Of a stretch of DNA of 64,000 bases, positions 53,615-63,096 are shown one piece after another. The first letter of the stretch is position 1. Every line of letters starts with the position of its first letter. The stretch spans positions 1-64,000 of the forward strand of contig VGTK01000006.1 in the NCBI GenBank assembly GCA_016874715.1. The letters run 5' to 3'. Source of the stretch: Deltaproteobacteria bacterium. Lineage in GTDB: Bacteria; Desulfobacterota; Binatia; UBA12015. The notes under the pieces are model-generated. The model made no database searches. It saw only the letters and a list, made by a program, of their open reading frames with translations, and was not told where the DNA came from. A program made the position numbers and the translations under genes.

Positions 53615-55849
53615 CTACGCATGGAACTGGCTCGCACGGGCGCCGAGCTCCTCCGAAGCGCTGAGGATCTGCGCGGTGGTGCGCCGCGCCTGCTCGCTCG
53701 ACTGCTGCACGCCCTTCGCCGCGTCGGCGATGCGCTTGAGGGTCGTGTCGATCTCCGTCGCGCGGTCGAGCTGCTGCGTGGCGGCACCCGCGACCTGCTC
53801 GATCAGCGTGGTCGCCTCGCCGCTCACCGTCGCGACGCGCTCGAGCGCGTGGCCGGCCTGCGACGCGGCCGCGGTCTGCAGGTCGAGCCGCTCGGCCTGG
53901 CGCTCCATCCCGCCGACGGCTTCGTTCACGTCGGACTGGATGCCGGCGATCAGGCGCTCGACCTCCTTGGTCGCGGCGGCCGCACGCTCGGCGAGCTTGC
54001 GCACCTCCTCTGCGACCACCGTGAAGCCCTGGCCGTGCTCGCCCGCGCGCGACGCCTCGATGGCCGCGTTCAGCGCCAGCATGTCGGTCTGCGCCGACAT
54101 CTTGGAGATGGTCCCGGTGATCGCCGAGATCTGCATCGAGCGCTCGCCGAGACGCTTGATCTTGACGGTGGCGGCTCGGGTCTCGCGCTGCAGCCCGTCC
54201 ATGCCGGTGATGAGGTCCGCCAGGGCCGTCTGGCCCTGGCGGCTCGCCTGCTCCGAGCGTCGCGCGGCGTCGACCGCGCCGGTGCACTGCTCGACGATCT
54301 GCTGGTTGCCCGAGCGGAGGGCCTGCGCGGTCGTGGCCAGGCTGCCGCACTCGCGTGCCTGCGACGAGGCGGTGGTGGCCGCTTGCTCGGCGCAGCCCTT
54401 GACCTCGCTCGCCGACGTGCCGACCCGGCTCGACACGTCGCGCATGCCGGTGACCAGCGCGCCGATGCCGTCGAGCATCTCGTTCATCGCGCGCGAGACG
54501 TTGCCGAGCGAGCCTCCCTCGACCCGGGCGCGCGGCGTGAGGTCGCCGCCGGTGGCGGCGCGCACGACGTCGAGCAGCGACTCGGCGTCGCGTGTGGAGC
54601 GCTGTCCCTCCTGCTCGAAGCGGGCGAGCGCCGTCGCGCGCTCGTCGAGGAGCCGGTTGATCACGGAGGCGAGCTCGGCGACGGGCCCATCCTGCTTGAC
54701 CTCGAGCCGCGCCTGGCGATCGCCGCGCTGCGCGCGAGAGAGCACCGTCGAGAGCTCGCGCAGGCGTCCGGAGAACTGGCTCCACAGCCGCGCGCCGAGG
54801 AACCAGCCCAGAAGTGCCGCGACCAGCACCGCACCCGCGACGTTGAGCGCGACGCGGAAGAGCGGCGCCATCGCGGTCGCGCGCGGCATCTGCACCCCAA
54901 CGGCCCAGCGCGCGTCGCCGACCTGTAACGGGGCGACGGCCGCGAGCACGTCTCCGGCGGCGCTGGCGTAGCTGCCCGCACCCTCGGTTCCCTGCAGGGC
55001 CTCGTCGAGCGCTGCGGTCGGAAGATCTCCAGCCGCGTCACCGTCGGCGGTGGAAGGCGGTGCTCCGAGCGCGGCGCGCACCTGGTGGCTTGGGTCGACG
55101 AGCCACGCCGAGCCCGCGTCGCCGAGGCCGAGCGACAGCGTCTGGCCGCTCGAGCCGCCCAGCGCCGCCTCGAGCTGCGCCTTTCCGATCGCGACCACCA
55201 GAGTGCCGAGGCGCGTGGCGCCGTCGAGCACGGGCGTCGCCGCGTAGAGCATCGTCTGCCCGTCGAAGGCGGGATCCGCGCCCGCGTCGACCAGCGTCAC
55301 GGTGCCGTACTCGTTGCGGCTCTCGGCACGCTGCACCACGGCCGCGAGCCGGCTGTCCGGTGCGAGCTGCGGCGTGGCGCCGGACGCGTAGGCGACGCGT
55401 GCTACGCCGTCGTCGAGCAGCAGGACGTAGGTCCATCCGTTGTGCTCCGCGGTGGCCGCGAGCCAGCGCGGCGAACGCGGCGCTGCGGCGTCGTCGTTGC
55501 CGCCCTTGCGCGCGACGCCCGCCCGGCGCTGCGCGTCGCGGACCTCGCGAAGGAAGCCGGTGATGCGCGAGTCTCCCGCGAGCTCGCCGATCTCGTCGGA
55601 GACGGTGCGGGTGAAGCGCGCGACGTCGGCGTCGACCGCGGCGCGAACCGTCTCGAGCCGGGTGAGCGAGCCGTCGAGCAGCAGCTGCCGCGCCGCGAAC
55701 AGGGTCGTGGCTCCTGCCGCGAGTGCCACGACCGCCGCCAGCAGCGCGATCCGGAGCGCGCCCGCGCGCGCCGGATCGCCGGACTGGCTCCGCGTCGCCG
55801 TCGACAGGCGTGGGCCCGCCGCGGCGATCGTTCGGGTTTGCGCCTGCAT
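53615..55849 (-). CDS. Methyl-accepting chemotaxis protein (PilJ-like position)
   Basis: A 744-residue transmembrane receptor. TM1 lies near residues 33-55 (IALLAAVVALAAGATTLFAA), a periplasmic sensor of ~300 residues follows, and TM2 (VALNVAGAVLVAALLGWFLG) leads into HAMP and a long coiled signalling domain. The hairpin tip MSAQTDMLALNAAIEASRAG and GQGFTVVAEEVRKLAERAAA is highly canonical, so it should contact CheW and CheA. The sensor has dCache-like blocks (WTYVLLLDDGVARVAYASGA; GTLVVAIGKAQLEAALGGSS); its ligand is unknown. The ATG at 55849 has GGAGGTAGGGAC upstream. No CheR or CheB is encoded in the window. Confidence 0.93.
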   Translation of the reverse strand: MQAQTRTIAAAGPRLSTATRSQSGDPARAGALRIALLAAVVALAAGATTLFAARQLLLDGSLTRLETVRAAVDADVARFTRTVSDEIGELAGDSRITGFLREVRDAQRRAGVARKGGNDDAAAPRSPRWLAATAEHNGWTYVLLLDDGVARVAYASGATPQLAPDSRLAAVVQRAESRNEYGTVTLVDAGADPAFDGQTMLYAATPVLDGATRLGTLVVAIGKAQLEAALGGSSGQTLSLGLGDAGSAWLVDPSHQVRAALGAPPSTADGDAAGDLPTAALDEALQGTEGAGSYASAAGDVLAAVAPLQVGDARWAVGVQMPRATAMAPLFRVALNVAGAVLVAALLGWFLGARLWSQFSGRLRELSTVLSRAQRGDRQARLEVKQDGPVAELASVINRLLDERATALARFEQEGQRSTRDAESLLDVVRAATGGDLTPRARVEGGSLGNVSRAMNEMLDGIGALVTGMRDVSSRVGTSASEVKGCAEQAATTASSQARECGSLATTAQALRSGNQQIVEQCTGAVDAARRSEQASRQGQTALADLITGMDGLQRETRAATVKIKRLGERSMQISAITGTISKMSAQTDMLALNAAIEASRAGEHGQGFTVVAEEVRKLAERAAAATKEVERLIAGIQSDVNEAVGGMERQAERLDLQTAAASQAGHALERVATVSGEATTLIEQVAGAATQQLDRATEIDTTLKRIADAAKGVQQSSEQARRTTAQILSASEELGARASQFHA

Positions 55850-55853
55850 GTCC

Positions 55854-56477
55854 CTACCTCCCCCCGACGGGCGGTTCTTCGCCCGCTGCCGGCCCGTCCG
55901 GACTGGCGACGTCGCTCGTCGTCTCGGCGGCTCCCCCCGGAGCCGCGCCGCCAAGCGACGCCATCGTCGATCCTGTCGTCTTCGTGTCACGGAGCCCTGC
56001 GGCGATCCTCTCGGCCACGCCGACGACCAGCCGCTCGGCGTCGAGCACCATGGTTTGCTCGGCGTCGCGCCCGATGAGCCCGCGCACCAGCGGATTCGTC
56101 ACCGACGGATCGAGCTTCGTGCGCCGGATCTCCCACGGCGACACGTGCTGGATGATCACCACCTGGTCGACCACGGCGGCCATCGTGAACTCGCCCTGGA
56201 AGAGCAGCAGCAGGGTGTCGCCGCGCGCCGGCGGACGCTCCTCGAGCTCGAGGAAGCGGTCGACGTTCACCAGCGGCACGACCTCGCCGCGCAGGTTGAA
56301 CGCGCCGAGCAGCTCGCGCGGCGCGTACGGCACCGGGGTGAACGAGCGCGCCTCGAGGATCTCCTTGGCGACGGTCGTGGCCAAGGCGAACCGGCGTCCG
56401 CCGCGCATGAAGATGCAGTAGTCGCTGCGCGGCGTCGCTGCGGCGCCGGCCTGGGGCTCTGCGGCGGCGGCGCTCAT
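55854..56477 (-). CDS. CheW-like adaptor (PilI-like position)
   Basis: A 207-residue CheW-domain protein. The core runs from DYCIFMRGGRRFALATTVAK through SFTPVPYAPRELLGAFNLRG and EVVPLVNVDRFLELEERPPA to QTMVLDAERLVVGVAERIAA. A C-terminal Ala/Gly/Pro-rich tail of about 45 residues follows. CheW bridges receptor tips and CheA in the array. The ATG overlaps the stop of the response regulator gene (ATGA). Together with the MCP next to it and CheA, it has the same order as pilI-pilJ-chpA. Confidence 0.9.
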   Translation of the reverse strand: MSAAAAEPQAGAAATPRSDYCIFMRGGRRFALATTVAKEILEARSFTPVPYAPRELLGAFNLRGEVVPLVNVDRFLELEERPPARGDTLLLLFQGEFTMAAVVDQVVIIQHVSPWEIRRTKLDPSVTNPLVRGLIGRDAEQTMVLDAERLVVGVAERIAAGLRDTKTTGSTMASLGGAAPGGAAETTSDVASPDGPAAGEEPPVGGR

Positions 56478-57667
56478 ATGCTCACGACCTCGAGATCCAT
56501 GGCGTCGCCGGCGTCGCCGGCGCGTACGGCGTGCGGAGCGATGCCGGACAGCGTCTCGATGACCGCCTCGACGGTCACGACACTGGTCGCGTCGCCGAGC
56601 TCGCCCGCCTCCGCTCCGTCGGTCGCGAGCGCGACGAAGCGCGCTGCGGGCTCGAGCGCGCGGCTGCGCGCGAACGCCGCGTCCGCCGCAGCGCTGCGCC
56701 CGGTCACGGCGACGACCGCGCGCGGGCCGAGCAGACGCACGAGGTGCGGCGCCTGAGCGAAGTCCTCGGCGACGACGACGGGTACGAAGGCGGCCTCGCG
56801 CAGCGCGGCCGGAAGCTCGGTCGCGGCGGCGTGCTCGAGCGGACAGATCACGACGACGTCGGGTGAGCGCGGCAGCGCTGCGCTCGGCGCGCCAGTCGCC
56901 GCGAGCAGGATCGCCGCCTCGCACAGAGCGCGGTGCGCTTCGAGGAGAGTCGAGGCCACGTTCGCGAACGAGCCGTCGCCGCGCACGCGGTAGGGTACGA
57001 CGGTGTCGCCGTGCAGGTGGTGCGAGATGTCGTCGAGACGCGCAGCGGCCTGCTTGAGACGCGGGCTCACGCCGGGAAACGCGCCGCGCACCCCGCCCGC
57101 GGGCAAGCGCTCCTCGCACATCGCCGCCTCGAGCTGCGCCAGCAGCGCCGCGAACGCCTGCTCGATGCTGGCCGGAGCCACCGTCCCGGATGCGCCGTCG
57201 AGCGAGCGCGCCCGCATCGCGTTGTGCGCCTCGCGCGTGACCGGCGCCGGGTGCATCACCGTCGCCGTGCCCGGCGCCGCGGCCGCGCCTGCGCGGGCGC
57301 GGGCGAGAGCGTTCTGTACGACCGACGCGACCACCTGCGGCTTGAAGGGCTTGGTGATGTAGCTCACCACGTTCGACGCATCCTGGTAGGCCTGGCGGAT
57401 GGAGGCGCCCTTGGCCGAGACCAGGACGATCGGCGTGAACGCGGTGCTCGGCGTCGCGGCGAGCGCTGCGCACACGTCGGGAGCGCGCATGTCGGGCAGC
57501 ACGTAGTCGAGCAGGATCAGATCCGGCGTGAAGGAGGTCGCGTGCTCGAGCGCCTGCGCGCCGTCGGCTGCGAAGTCGAGCTCGTAGCCGAGCGGCTTGA
57601 GGATCAACTCGAGGGCCCGGCGGATCGTCAGGCTGTCGTCGACGACCAGGATGCGCGAGGTGCTCAA
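56474..57667 (-). CDS. Response regulator with C-terminal extension
   Basis: A 397-residue protein. Residues 1-~125 form a receiver: ILVVDDSLTIRRALELILKP, the phosphorylatable Asp54 in PDLILLDYVLPDM, then VLVSAKGAS and YITKPFKPQVVASVV with the conserved Lys. The remaining ~270 residues include a helical segment (IEQAFAALLAQLEAAMCEER) and a second alpha/beta region (VVVICPLEHAAATELPAALR ... PRAVVAVTGRSAAADAAFA) that could be a degenerate receiver or output domain without recognisable DNA-binding motif. It is likely phosphorylated by the ChpA-like kinase. The TTG at 57667 overlaps the stop of the CheW-like gene as TTGA. Confidence 0.87.
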   Translation of the reverse strand: MSTSRILVVDDSLTIRRALELILKPLGYELDFAADGAQALEHATSFTPDLILLDYVLPDMRAPDVCAALAATPSTAFTPIVLVSAKGASIRQAYQDASNVVSYITKPFKPQVVASVVQNALARARAGAAAAPGTATVMHPAPVTREAHNAMRARSLDGASGTVAPASIEQAFAALLAQLEAAMCEERLPAGGVRGAFPGVSPRLKQAAARLDDISHHLHGDTVVPYRVRGDGSFANVASTLLEAHRALCEAAILLAATGAPSAALPRSPDVVVICPLEHAAATELPAALREAAFVPVVVAEDFAQAPHLVRLLGPRAVVAVTGRSAAADAAFARSRALEPAARFVALATDGAEAGELGDATSVVTVEAVIETLSGIAPHAVRAGDAGDAMDLEVVSI

Positions 57668-58176
57668 GATGCCGAGGCTCCGGCGGTCGTCGCTTGCGTG
57701 GTGCTCACCTTCTCGCCCGACGTCTCGCTGCCGACGCGCGACACGAGGCCGCGCGGCTCGAGCATCAGGTGGGGACGCCCGTCGAGCATCAGGAGGAAGC
57801 ACAGCGGGCTGCCCGCCGCGTCGCGCAAGCGGGTCGGCATCGGCGGCGTGCGTGCGAGCGACACCGAGCGCACGCCGAGGCAGGCGTCGATGCGCAACCC
57901 GACCGGACCCGCTGCGGTGCGCAGCACCATGATCTGACCCGAAGGCTCCTCGGCGGCAGCGCCGACCCCGGTCACGTCGCCCCAGTCGACCAGCGGCACC
58001 GTCGTTCCGTGGGCGAGGGTCGCGCTACTCGCCGACGCGGCACCGCCACCGATGTCGAAGATCCCTTCGATCGCGTCGAGCGCCACGCAGATGCGGCAGC
58101 CGTGCGCACGGACGAGCATCAGCCGGATGCCGCCACGCTCCTCCTCGGTCCCCTCGAGCTTTCCACCACCGAACAT
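57664..58176 (-). CDS. Second CheW-like protein, operon leader
   Basis: A 170-residue protein with the beta-rich CheW pattern: IRLMLVRAHGCRICVALDAI, EGIFDIGGGAASASSATLAH, GTTVPLVDWGDVTGVG and VGLRIDACLGVRSVSLARTP. It is more diverged than the CheW at 55854. Paired CheW proteins occur in some chemosensory operons and can link different receptors or act as scaffolds. The start is ATG 58176; an internal ATG before LVRAHGC is an alternative. It is the first gene of the five-gene chemosensory operon and diverges from the GAF/receiver-like gene. Confidence 0.78.
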   Translation of the reverse strand: MFGGGKLEGTEEERGGIRLMLVRAHGCRICVALDAIEGIFDIGGGAASASSATLAHGTTVPLVDWGDVTGVGAAAEEPSGQIMVLRTAAGPVGLRIDACLGVRSVSLARTPPMPTRLRDAAGSPLCFLLMLDGRPHLMLEPRGLVSRVGSETSGEKVSTTQATTAGASAS

Positions 58177-58426
58177 AAGCCACACGTTCCCGCGACGCGC
58201 CCCGCGCGCCGCGTCGTTCCGTCGGGTCTCGACCGATCCGCGCCGCGCAGAGCGGCTGCCTCCGCCTTCGACGCTGGATCGCGAGAACTTGAGACGCGGA
58301 AGCCCGCCGAGCGCAGAGCGCGTGCCACGGTGGTCGGCGCCATCAAGTCCGCGCGACGCAGTGCCGAAATCCGGAGCGGGACGCCGTGCGCGGGAGGGTG
58401 TGTCGTTGATCGCTGAGGCCGGAACG

Positions 58427-60445
58427 ATGGAAATGCGTGCCGACGCCGGGGGCGCGTCCGGGAGGGAGTCCGAGGCGGCGCTCCACAAGGAGTCTGCGGC
58501 GTTCTTGTCGACGCACCTGCTGCGCGAGCTGGTGGTCGCCGACGCGCGCGACCACGGCCCTGCCGACGAGCCGGCTGTGCGCGCCGAGGCCCTGCTCGCC
58601 GCGGTGCTCGCAGGCCTCGACCTCACCGAGGGGGCCATCGTCCGCGCCGATCCGTCGGGCGGCGGCACCTGCCTCGCAGTGCGGGGCATTCCCGATCACG
58701 CGCGCCAGCTGCTCGAGGCTCGCGGCGCGCAGATCGAGCAGCTCGGACCGTCGCTGCTGCAACGTGCGCTCGCCGCGCATCGCGTGCTGCTGCTCGACCG
58801 GACCACGCGCGAGCCGCTGATGCCCGCGCTCCGCGACGGGAACCCCGGCATCGAGAGCGCGGTGATCGTACCGCTGGCCGATCTCGGCGTTCCCGTCGGC
58901 GTGCTGCTGCTCGCGGCGCGTGGGCGCAAGCTGAGTGCGCCCTTCCTGCGCTCGCTGGCAGTCGCCTTCCGGCTCCTCGGCATCCTGCTCGCGCCCGGAC
59001 GGGGTGCGGCGGCGCGCCCGCCCGAGTTCGCAGAGGAGACGCCGCCCGCGGCCGACGGCGAGCGCTACCTGTTCGAGATCGAGGAGCTGACCGCGCGTCT
59101 CTCCGAGGTGCGCGAGTCGGCGCAGCGCACCGAGGAGCGCGCGTCGAGCGCGGAGACGGCGCTTCGCGCCGAGCTCGAGAGTGCCCGCGCGCGCGTCGCG
59201 GGGCTGGAGGCGCAGCTCGCGAGCGCTGCGGCGCCGGCACGCGCCCGCGAGCTCGAGCTCGAGACGCTGTGCGGCGACCAGGCGCGCGCCATCGCGGAGC
59301 ACGAGCGCCGCGCCGCCGCGCTCGAGCGCGAGGTCGCGCTGCTGCTCGAGGGCGCCGCGCACCGCGACGCGGGCGACGTCATCGAGCTCGACGTCTCCGA
59401 CAGCTGGCCCGAGGCGGCGCTGCAGGACGCGAGCCCGGCCGACGCGTTGCGCGAGCCCGGCGATGCGGACGGGCGGGAAGCAACCATCGAGCTCGAGGAG
59501 ACCGATGACGAGCAGCTCGGCGCGATCGCCGAGGCGGCCGCCGCCGCGATCGCCGAGGACGCAGCCAGCCGGGACGCTGCGGCCGGCGCGCTGCGGTCCG
59601 ACGCCGAGACCGAGGACCCGTCGGGTGCCGGCGGTGACCCCTCGCGCGAGCCGCTCTCGCTCCTCGAGGCCGCGGCGCAAGCCGCAGACCAGGTGCGCGA
59701 CGAGCCCACCGAGGACCAGGTCGCGGCCGGCGAGGAGCTGGCCGCCCATGCGCCGTGGGCGGTGTTGCACGTCGACGGACGCGAGGGCGCACGGGTGCTC
59801 GCCCGCACCGCCGCCGAGGAGGGCGGGGCGGTCTACTGGTGCGGCGAGGGCGATCTGCCGGTCGCGGACCGCGCCCTCGTCGTGGTCAACCTGCTCGACG
59901 ACGCGCTGCCGCGCGTCGCGAGCTCGCGGTCGGGCCTCTGGGATGCGTCGCGCTGGATCGTCTACGGCGCGACCGACGGCAACGCGGGCTTCGAGCTGCC
60001 GTCGTGCGGGCTGGTGCGGCGCCCGATCGACCCGCGCGGCTGTATCGAGCAGCTCCACCTGGCGGCGGGCTGCAAGCCGTCGGGGATGCTGCTGGTGAGC
60101 GCGCAGCTGCGCGAGGTGGTGCCGCTCCGTCAAGCACTGCAGGAGGTCGACGTCGCAGGGTCGGTCGCGTGCGACGTCCGCCAGGCCCTCGACCTGCTCG
60201 AGATCGTGCGCCGTCCCGAAGTGATCCTGATCGACCTGGCGCTGCCGCAGGGGCAGGGGCTCGGGCTGGCGGCCCAGCTGCGGCGCCAGCCGGAGACGGC
60301 CTCGCTGCCGCTCCTGCTGCTTCTTCCACCCGAGCCCGACCCGGTGCGCCTGCTGCGCGAGGCCGAGAAGGCCCGGATGCTCGTTCCGTTCGGTGACGCG
60401 GACGCGCACCGCCTGGTGCGCACGGTACTGGCCGGGCGCGCCTGA
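58427..60445 (+). CDS. GAF / coiled-coil / receiver-like protein
   Basis: A 672-residue protein. About residues 25-185 look like a GAF domain (AVRAEALLAAVLAGLDLTEG ... IESAVIVPLADLGVPVGVLL). A coiled coil follows at ~205-315 (LFEIEELTARLSEVRESAQR; ALEREVALLLEGAAHRDAGD). A long acidic Ala/Glu/Asp-rich linker leads to a C-terminal receiver-like domain with VILIDLALPQGQGLGLAAQL (predicted Asp). The usual downstream Lys is not clear, so phosphorylation may be weak or absent. It is divergent from the chemosensory operon across ~250 bases and is probably functionally tied to it. Starts at ATG 58427 or 58433. Confidence 0.75.
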   Translation: MEMRADAGGASGRESEAALHKESAAFLSTHLLRELVVADARDHGPADEPAVRAEALLAAVLAGLDLTEGAIVRADPSGGGTCLAVRGIPDHARQLLEARGAQIEQLGPSLLQRALAAHRVLLLDRTTREPLMPALRDGNPGIESAVIVPLADLGVPVGVLLLAARGRKLSAPFLRSLAVAFRLLGILLAPGRGAAARPPEFAEETPPAADGERYLFEIEELTARLSEVRESAQRTEERASSAETALRAELESARARVAGLEAQLASAAAPARARELELETLCGDQARAIAEHERRAAALEREVALLLEGAAHRDAGDVIELDVSDSWPEAALQDASPADALREPGDADGREATIELEETDDEQLGAIAEAAAAAIAEDAASRDAAAGALRSDAETEDPSGAGGDPSREPLSLLEAAAQAADQVRDEPTEDQVAAGEELAAHAPWAVLHVDGREGARVLARTAAEEGGAVYWCGEGDLPVADRALVVVNLLDDALPRVASSRSGLWDASRWIVYGATDGNAGFELPSCGLVRRPIDPRGCIEQLHLAAGCKPSGMLLVSAQLREVVPLRQALQEVDVAGSVACDVRQALDLLEIVRRPEVILIDLALPQGQGLGLAAQLRRQPETASLPLLLLLPPEPDPVRLLREAEKARMLVPFGDADAHRLVRTVLAGRA

Positions 60446-60602
60446 CCGGCGCAGCCGCGAGCCGTGCGCTCGCGCACCGTCGCTGCGTCTCCTGCTGGCC
60501 TGGCCGCAGGGCACGTGCTAGCCGGGCTAGTTCTCGCGGCAGCGACGGCGCGGAGCGTTTCCCCGCCGTCCGCCGCGTCTCTCATCGCAGGAGCCCACGG
60601 TC

Positions 60603-61973
60603 ATGACGGACGAGGCAACGGAGGCGCCGCAGGCGGCACCCGCGCACGACGCCGGTCGCATGGAGCGTATCGTCAATCTGGCGAAGCGCCGCGGCCTCGT
60701 CTTCCAGTCGAGCGAGATCTACGGCGGCCTGTCGAGCTGCTGGGACTACGGTCCGGTCGGCGTCGAGCTGAAGCGCAACGTCAAGGACGCGTGGTGGCGC
60801 GAGATGGTCTGGTCGCGCGGCGACATCGTCGGCCTCGACTGCTCGATCCTGATGCACCCGCGTGTGTGGGAGGCATCGGGACACGTCGCCGGCTTCACCG
60901 ACCCGCTGGTCGATTGCAAGAAGTGCAAGGTGCGCTTCCGTGCCGACCACCTCGCGGAGGCGCGCTGTGGTCTCACGCCGACGCGCCGCGCCGGCGACTG
61001 CGGCGGCGAGCTCACCGAGGCGCGCCAGTTCAACCTCATGTTCAAGACGTTCATGGGGCCGGTCGAGGAGGACGCGAACGTCGTCTTCATGCGCCCGGAG
61101 ACCGCGCAGGGCATGTTCGTGAACTTCGCGAACGTGCTCGACACCGCGCGGCGCAAGCTGCCGTTCGGCATCGCGCAGACCGGCAAGTCGTTCCGCAACG
61201 AGATCACGCCGGGCAACTTCCTGTTCCGCACGCGCGAGTTCGAGCAGATGGAGATGGAGTTCTTCGTCAAGCCGGGCGAGGACATGAAGTGGTACGAGTA
61301 CTGGAAGCAGGAGCGCTACGAGTGGTACCTGCGGCTCGGCATCAAGCCGGAGAACCTGCGTCTGCGTGAGCACGCCTCCGATGAGCTCGCGCATTACGCC
61401 AAGGGCTGCGCCGACGTCGAGTACCGATTCCCGTTCGGCTGGTCGGAGCTCGAGGGCATCGCGAACCGCGCCGACTTCGATCTCAAGCAGCACACGCAGT
61501 TCAGTGGCAAGGACCTCTCGTACTTCGACGAGGAGGCGCGGGAGCGCTACGTGCCCTACGTGATCGAGCCGGCGGCCGGCGCCGATCGCGCGACGCTCGC
61601 CTTCCTGGTCGACGCGTACGACGAGGACGAGGTCGAGGGCGAGACGCGTGCCGTGCTGCGCCTGCACCCACGCCTCGCTCCGGTGAAGGCCGCGGTGTTC
61701 CCGCTCATGCGCAAGGCGGGCCAGCCCGAGAAGGCGCACGAGATCCTCACGAGGCTGCGCCCGCACTTCCCCGTGCAGTACGACCAGGCGGGCTCGATCG
61801 GCCGTCGCTACCGCCGCCAGGACGAGATCGGCACGCCGTGGGGCGTCACCGTCGACCACCAGACGATGGAAGACGGCACCGTCACCGTCCGCGACCGCGA
61901 CAAGACCACGCAGGAGCGCATCCACGAGAGCGAGCTGTTGCCCGAGCTGCTGCGCCGCATCGCCGGCGCTTGA
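60603..61973 (+). CDS. glyS: Glycyl-tRNA synthetase (homodimeric type)
   Basis: A 456-residue class II synthetase of the alpha2 type. Visible blocks are the N-terminal [20 protein letters not shown] and [20 protein letters not shown], then [20 protein letters not shown], motif 2 [20 protein letters not shown] and [20 protein letters not shown]. Next come [20 protein letters not shown] and the C-terminal anticodon-binding domain ([20 protein letters not shown]). It charges tRNA-Gly. An internal CKKC...C cluster around residue 103 may bind zinc. The ATG at 60603 follows GCAGGAGCC. The full-length conserved ends support an intact gene. Confidence 0.96.
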   Translation: MTDEATEAPQAAPAHDAGRMERIVNLAKRRGLVFQSSEIYGGLSSCWDYGPVGVELKRNVKDAWWREMVWSRGDIVGLDCSILMHPRVWEASGHVAGFTDPLVDCKKCKVRFRADHLAEARCGLTPTRRAGDCGGELTEARQFNLMFKTFMGPVEEDANVVFMRPETAQGMFVNFANVLDTARRKLPFGIAQTGKSFRNEITPGNFLFRTREFEQMEMEFFVKPGEDMKWYEYWKQERYEWYLRLGIKPENLRLREHASDELAHYAKGCADVEYRFPFGWSELEGIANRADFDLKQHTQFSGKDLSYFDEEARERYVPYVIEPAAGADRATLAFLVDAYDEDEVEGETRAVLRLHPRLAPVKAAVFPLMRKAGQPEKAHEILTRLRPHFPVQYDQAGSIGRRYRRQDEIGTPWGVTVDHQTMEDGTVTVRDRDKTTQERIHESELLPELLRRIAGA

Positions 61974-62054
61974 CTCGCGGCGACCGGGCCGTCGAGCGGA
62001 GGGCGCGGCTGGTGGTCGGATGTGGCGGGTGGTCGGGTGTGCCGCCCGGTGCGC

Positions 62055-63095
62055 TCAGGGCGCCACGACCCCGCCGCACGACGAGCCCGCGCCCGCGGTG
62101 CAGCCGTAGCAGTGGTTGCCGGTGACGACCGTTCGCCGGCCGAGCCTGGCCGCGTCGAAGTCGCGCACGTGCTGCGGCGCGGCGCCGTCCACCGCGAGGT
62201 CGAGCATCTGGTTGAAGTCGCAGTCGTGCAGCGTGCCGTCCCAGGCGACCGACACCATGCCGCGGCACATCACGCCGGCCGCCGCTGCCGGGTTGAACGC
62301 GCCGGAGAGCCGCTGCAGGTACGCCGCGTCGTTTCCGCTCGTGACCAGGAAGTCGAGAAAGCGGCTGATCGGCATGTTGGTGATCGTGAACAGCCGGTCG
62401 AACGCGACGCCCCACCTCTGCTGCAGCTCGCGCCGGAACTGCGCCTCGATCGCACCCTGACGCGGCGGCAGGAACGCGCCGACCGGGTTGTAGACCAGGT
62501 CGAGCTCGAGCCCGCTCGACGGGTCACCGTAGCCGAGCGCGTTCAGCTTCCGGATCGCGGCGATCGACTTCTCGAACACGCCCTCGCCGCGCTGCGCGTC
62601 CGTCTGCGCCGGACGGTGGTACGGCAGCGACGCGATCACCTGCACGCGGTGCGCCGCGAGGAACTCCGCCAGATCGCCCTGCGACGGCAGCAGCAGCACG
62701 GTCAGGTTGCAGCGGTCGATGACGTGGCGGCCGAGCGCCCGGCTGCGCTCGACGAGGAAGCGGAAGCACTCGTTCAGCTCGGGCGCACCGCCGGTGACGT
62801 CGACGGTGTCGATCGACGGCGCCGAGGCGAGCGCAGCCATGCAGGACTCCGCGGTCTCCCGCGTCATGCGCTCGCGGCGGTCGGGGCCCGCGTCGACGTG
62901 GCAATGCCCGCAGGTCTGGTTGCACACCTTGCCGACGTTGATCTGCAGCACGCGAAGTCCGGTCGCACGCAGCGGGTGGAGCCCGGCGCCGGCGAGCGCC
63001 GTCGCGAACGGCGGCACCGCGGCACCCGCCAGGAGGCGCCGCTGCTCCGCCGGCGCGGCGAGCGGGCTCCGTCGTGACTGCAGGCTCGGCTTCAC
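62055..63095 (-). CDS. arsS: Arsenosugar biosynthesis radical SAM protein ArsS
   Basis: A 346-residue radical SAM protein with the CxxxCxxC cluster motif in GKVCNQTCGHCHVDAGPDRR. Radical SAM barrel blocks follow (SIDTVDVTGGAPELNECFRF, LTVLLLPSQGDLAEFLAAHR, RVQVIASLPYHRPAQTDAQR). The C-terminal domain has extra Cys residues (CRGMVSVAWDGTLHDCDFNQ; GNHCYGCTAGAGSSCGG), matching ArsS. ArsS attaches the 5'-deoxyadenosyl group to methylated arsenic to form arsenosugars. The GTG at 63095 is one base after the stop of the peroxidase-like gene, so the two are coupled. No arsM or arsR lies within the window. Confidence 0.92.
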   Translation of the reverse strand: MKPSLQSRRSPLAAPAEQRRLLAGAAVPPFATALAGAGLHPLRATGLRVLQINVGKVCNQTCGHCHVDAGPDRRERMTRETAESCMAALASAPSIDTVDVTGGAPELNECFRFLVERSRALGRHVIDRCNLTVLLLPSQGDLAEFLAAHRVQVIASLPYHRPAQTDAQRGEGVFEKSIAAIRKLNALGYGDPSSGLELDLVYNPVGAFLPPRQGAIEAQFRRELQQRWGVAFDRLFTITNMPISRFLDFLVTSGNDAAYLQRLSGAFNPAAAAGVMCRGMVSVAWDGTLHDCDFNQMLDLAVDGAAPQHVRDFDAARLGRRTVVTGNHCYGCTAGAGSSCGGVVAP

Positions 63096-63096
63096 G

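Noticed and set aside
52064-54928. 954-codon plus-strand open frame opposite the CheA and MCP genes
   Set aside because: Antisense shadow spanning two real genes, without fold or start signals.
60446-60602. T-box or glycine riboswitch ahead of glyS
   Set aside because: No T-box core sequence or tandem aptamer pattern can be recognised in the 157-base spacer.
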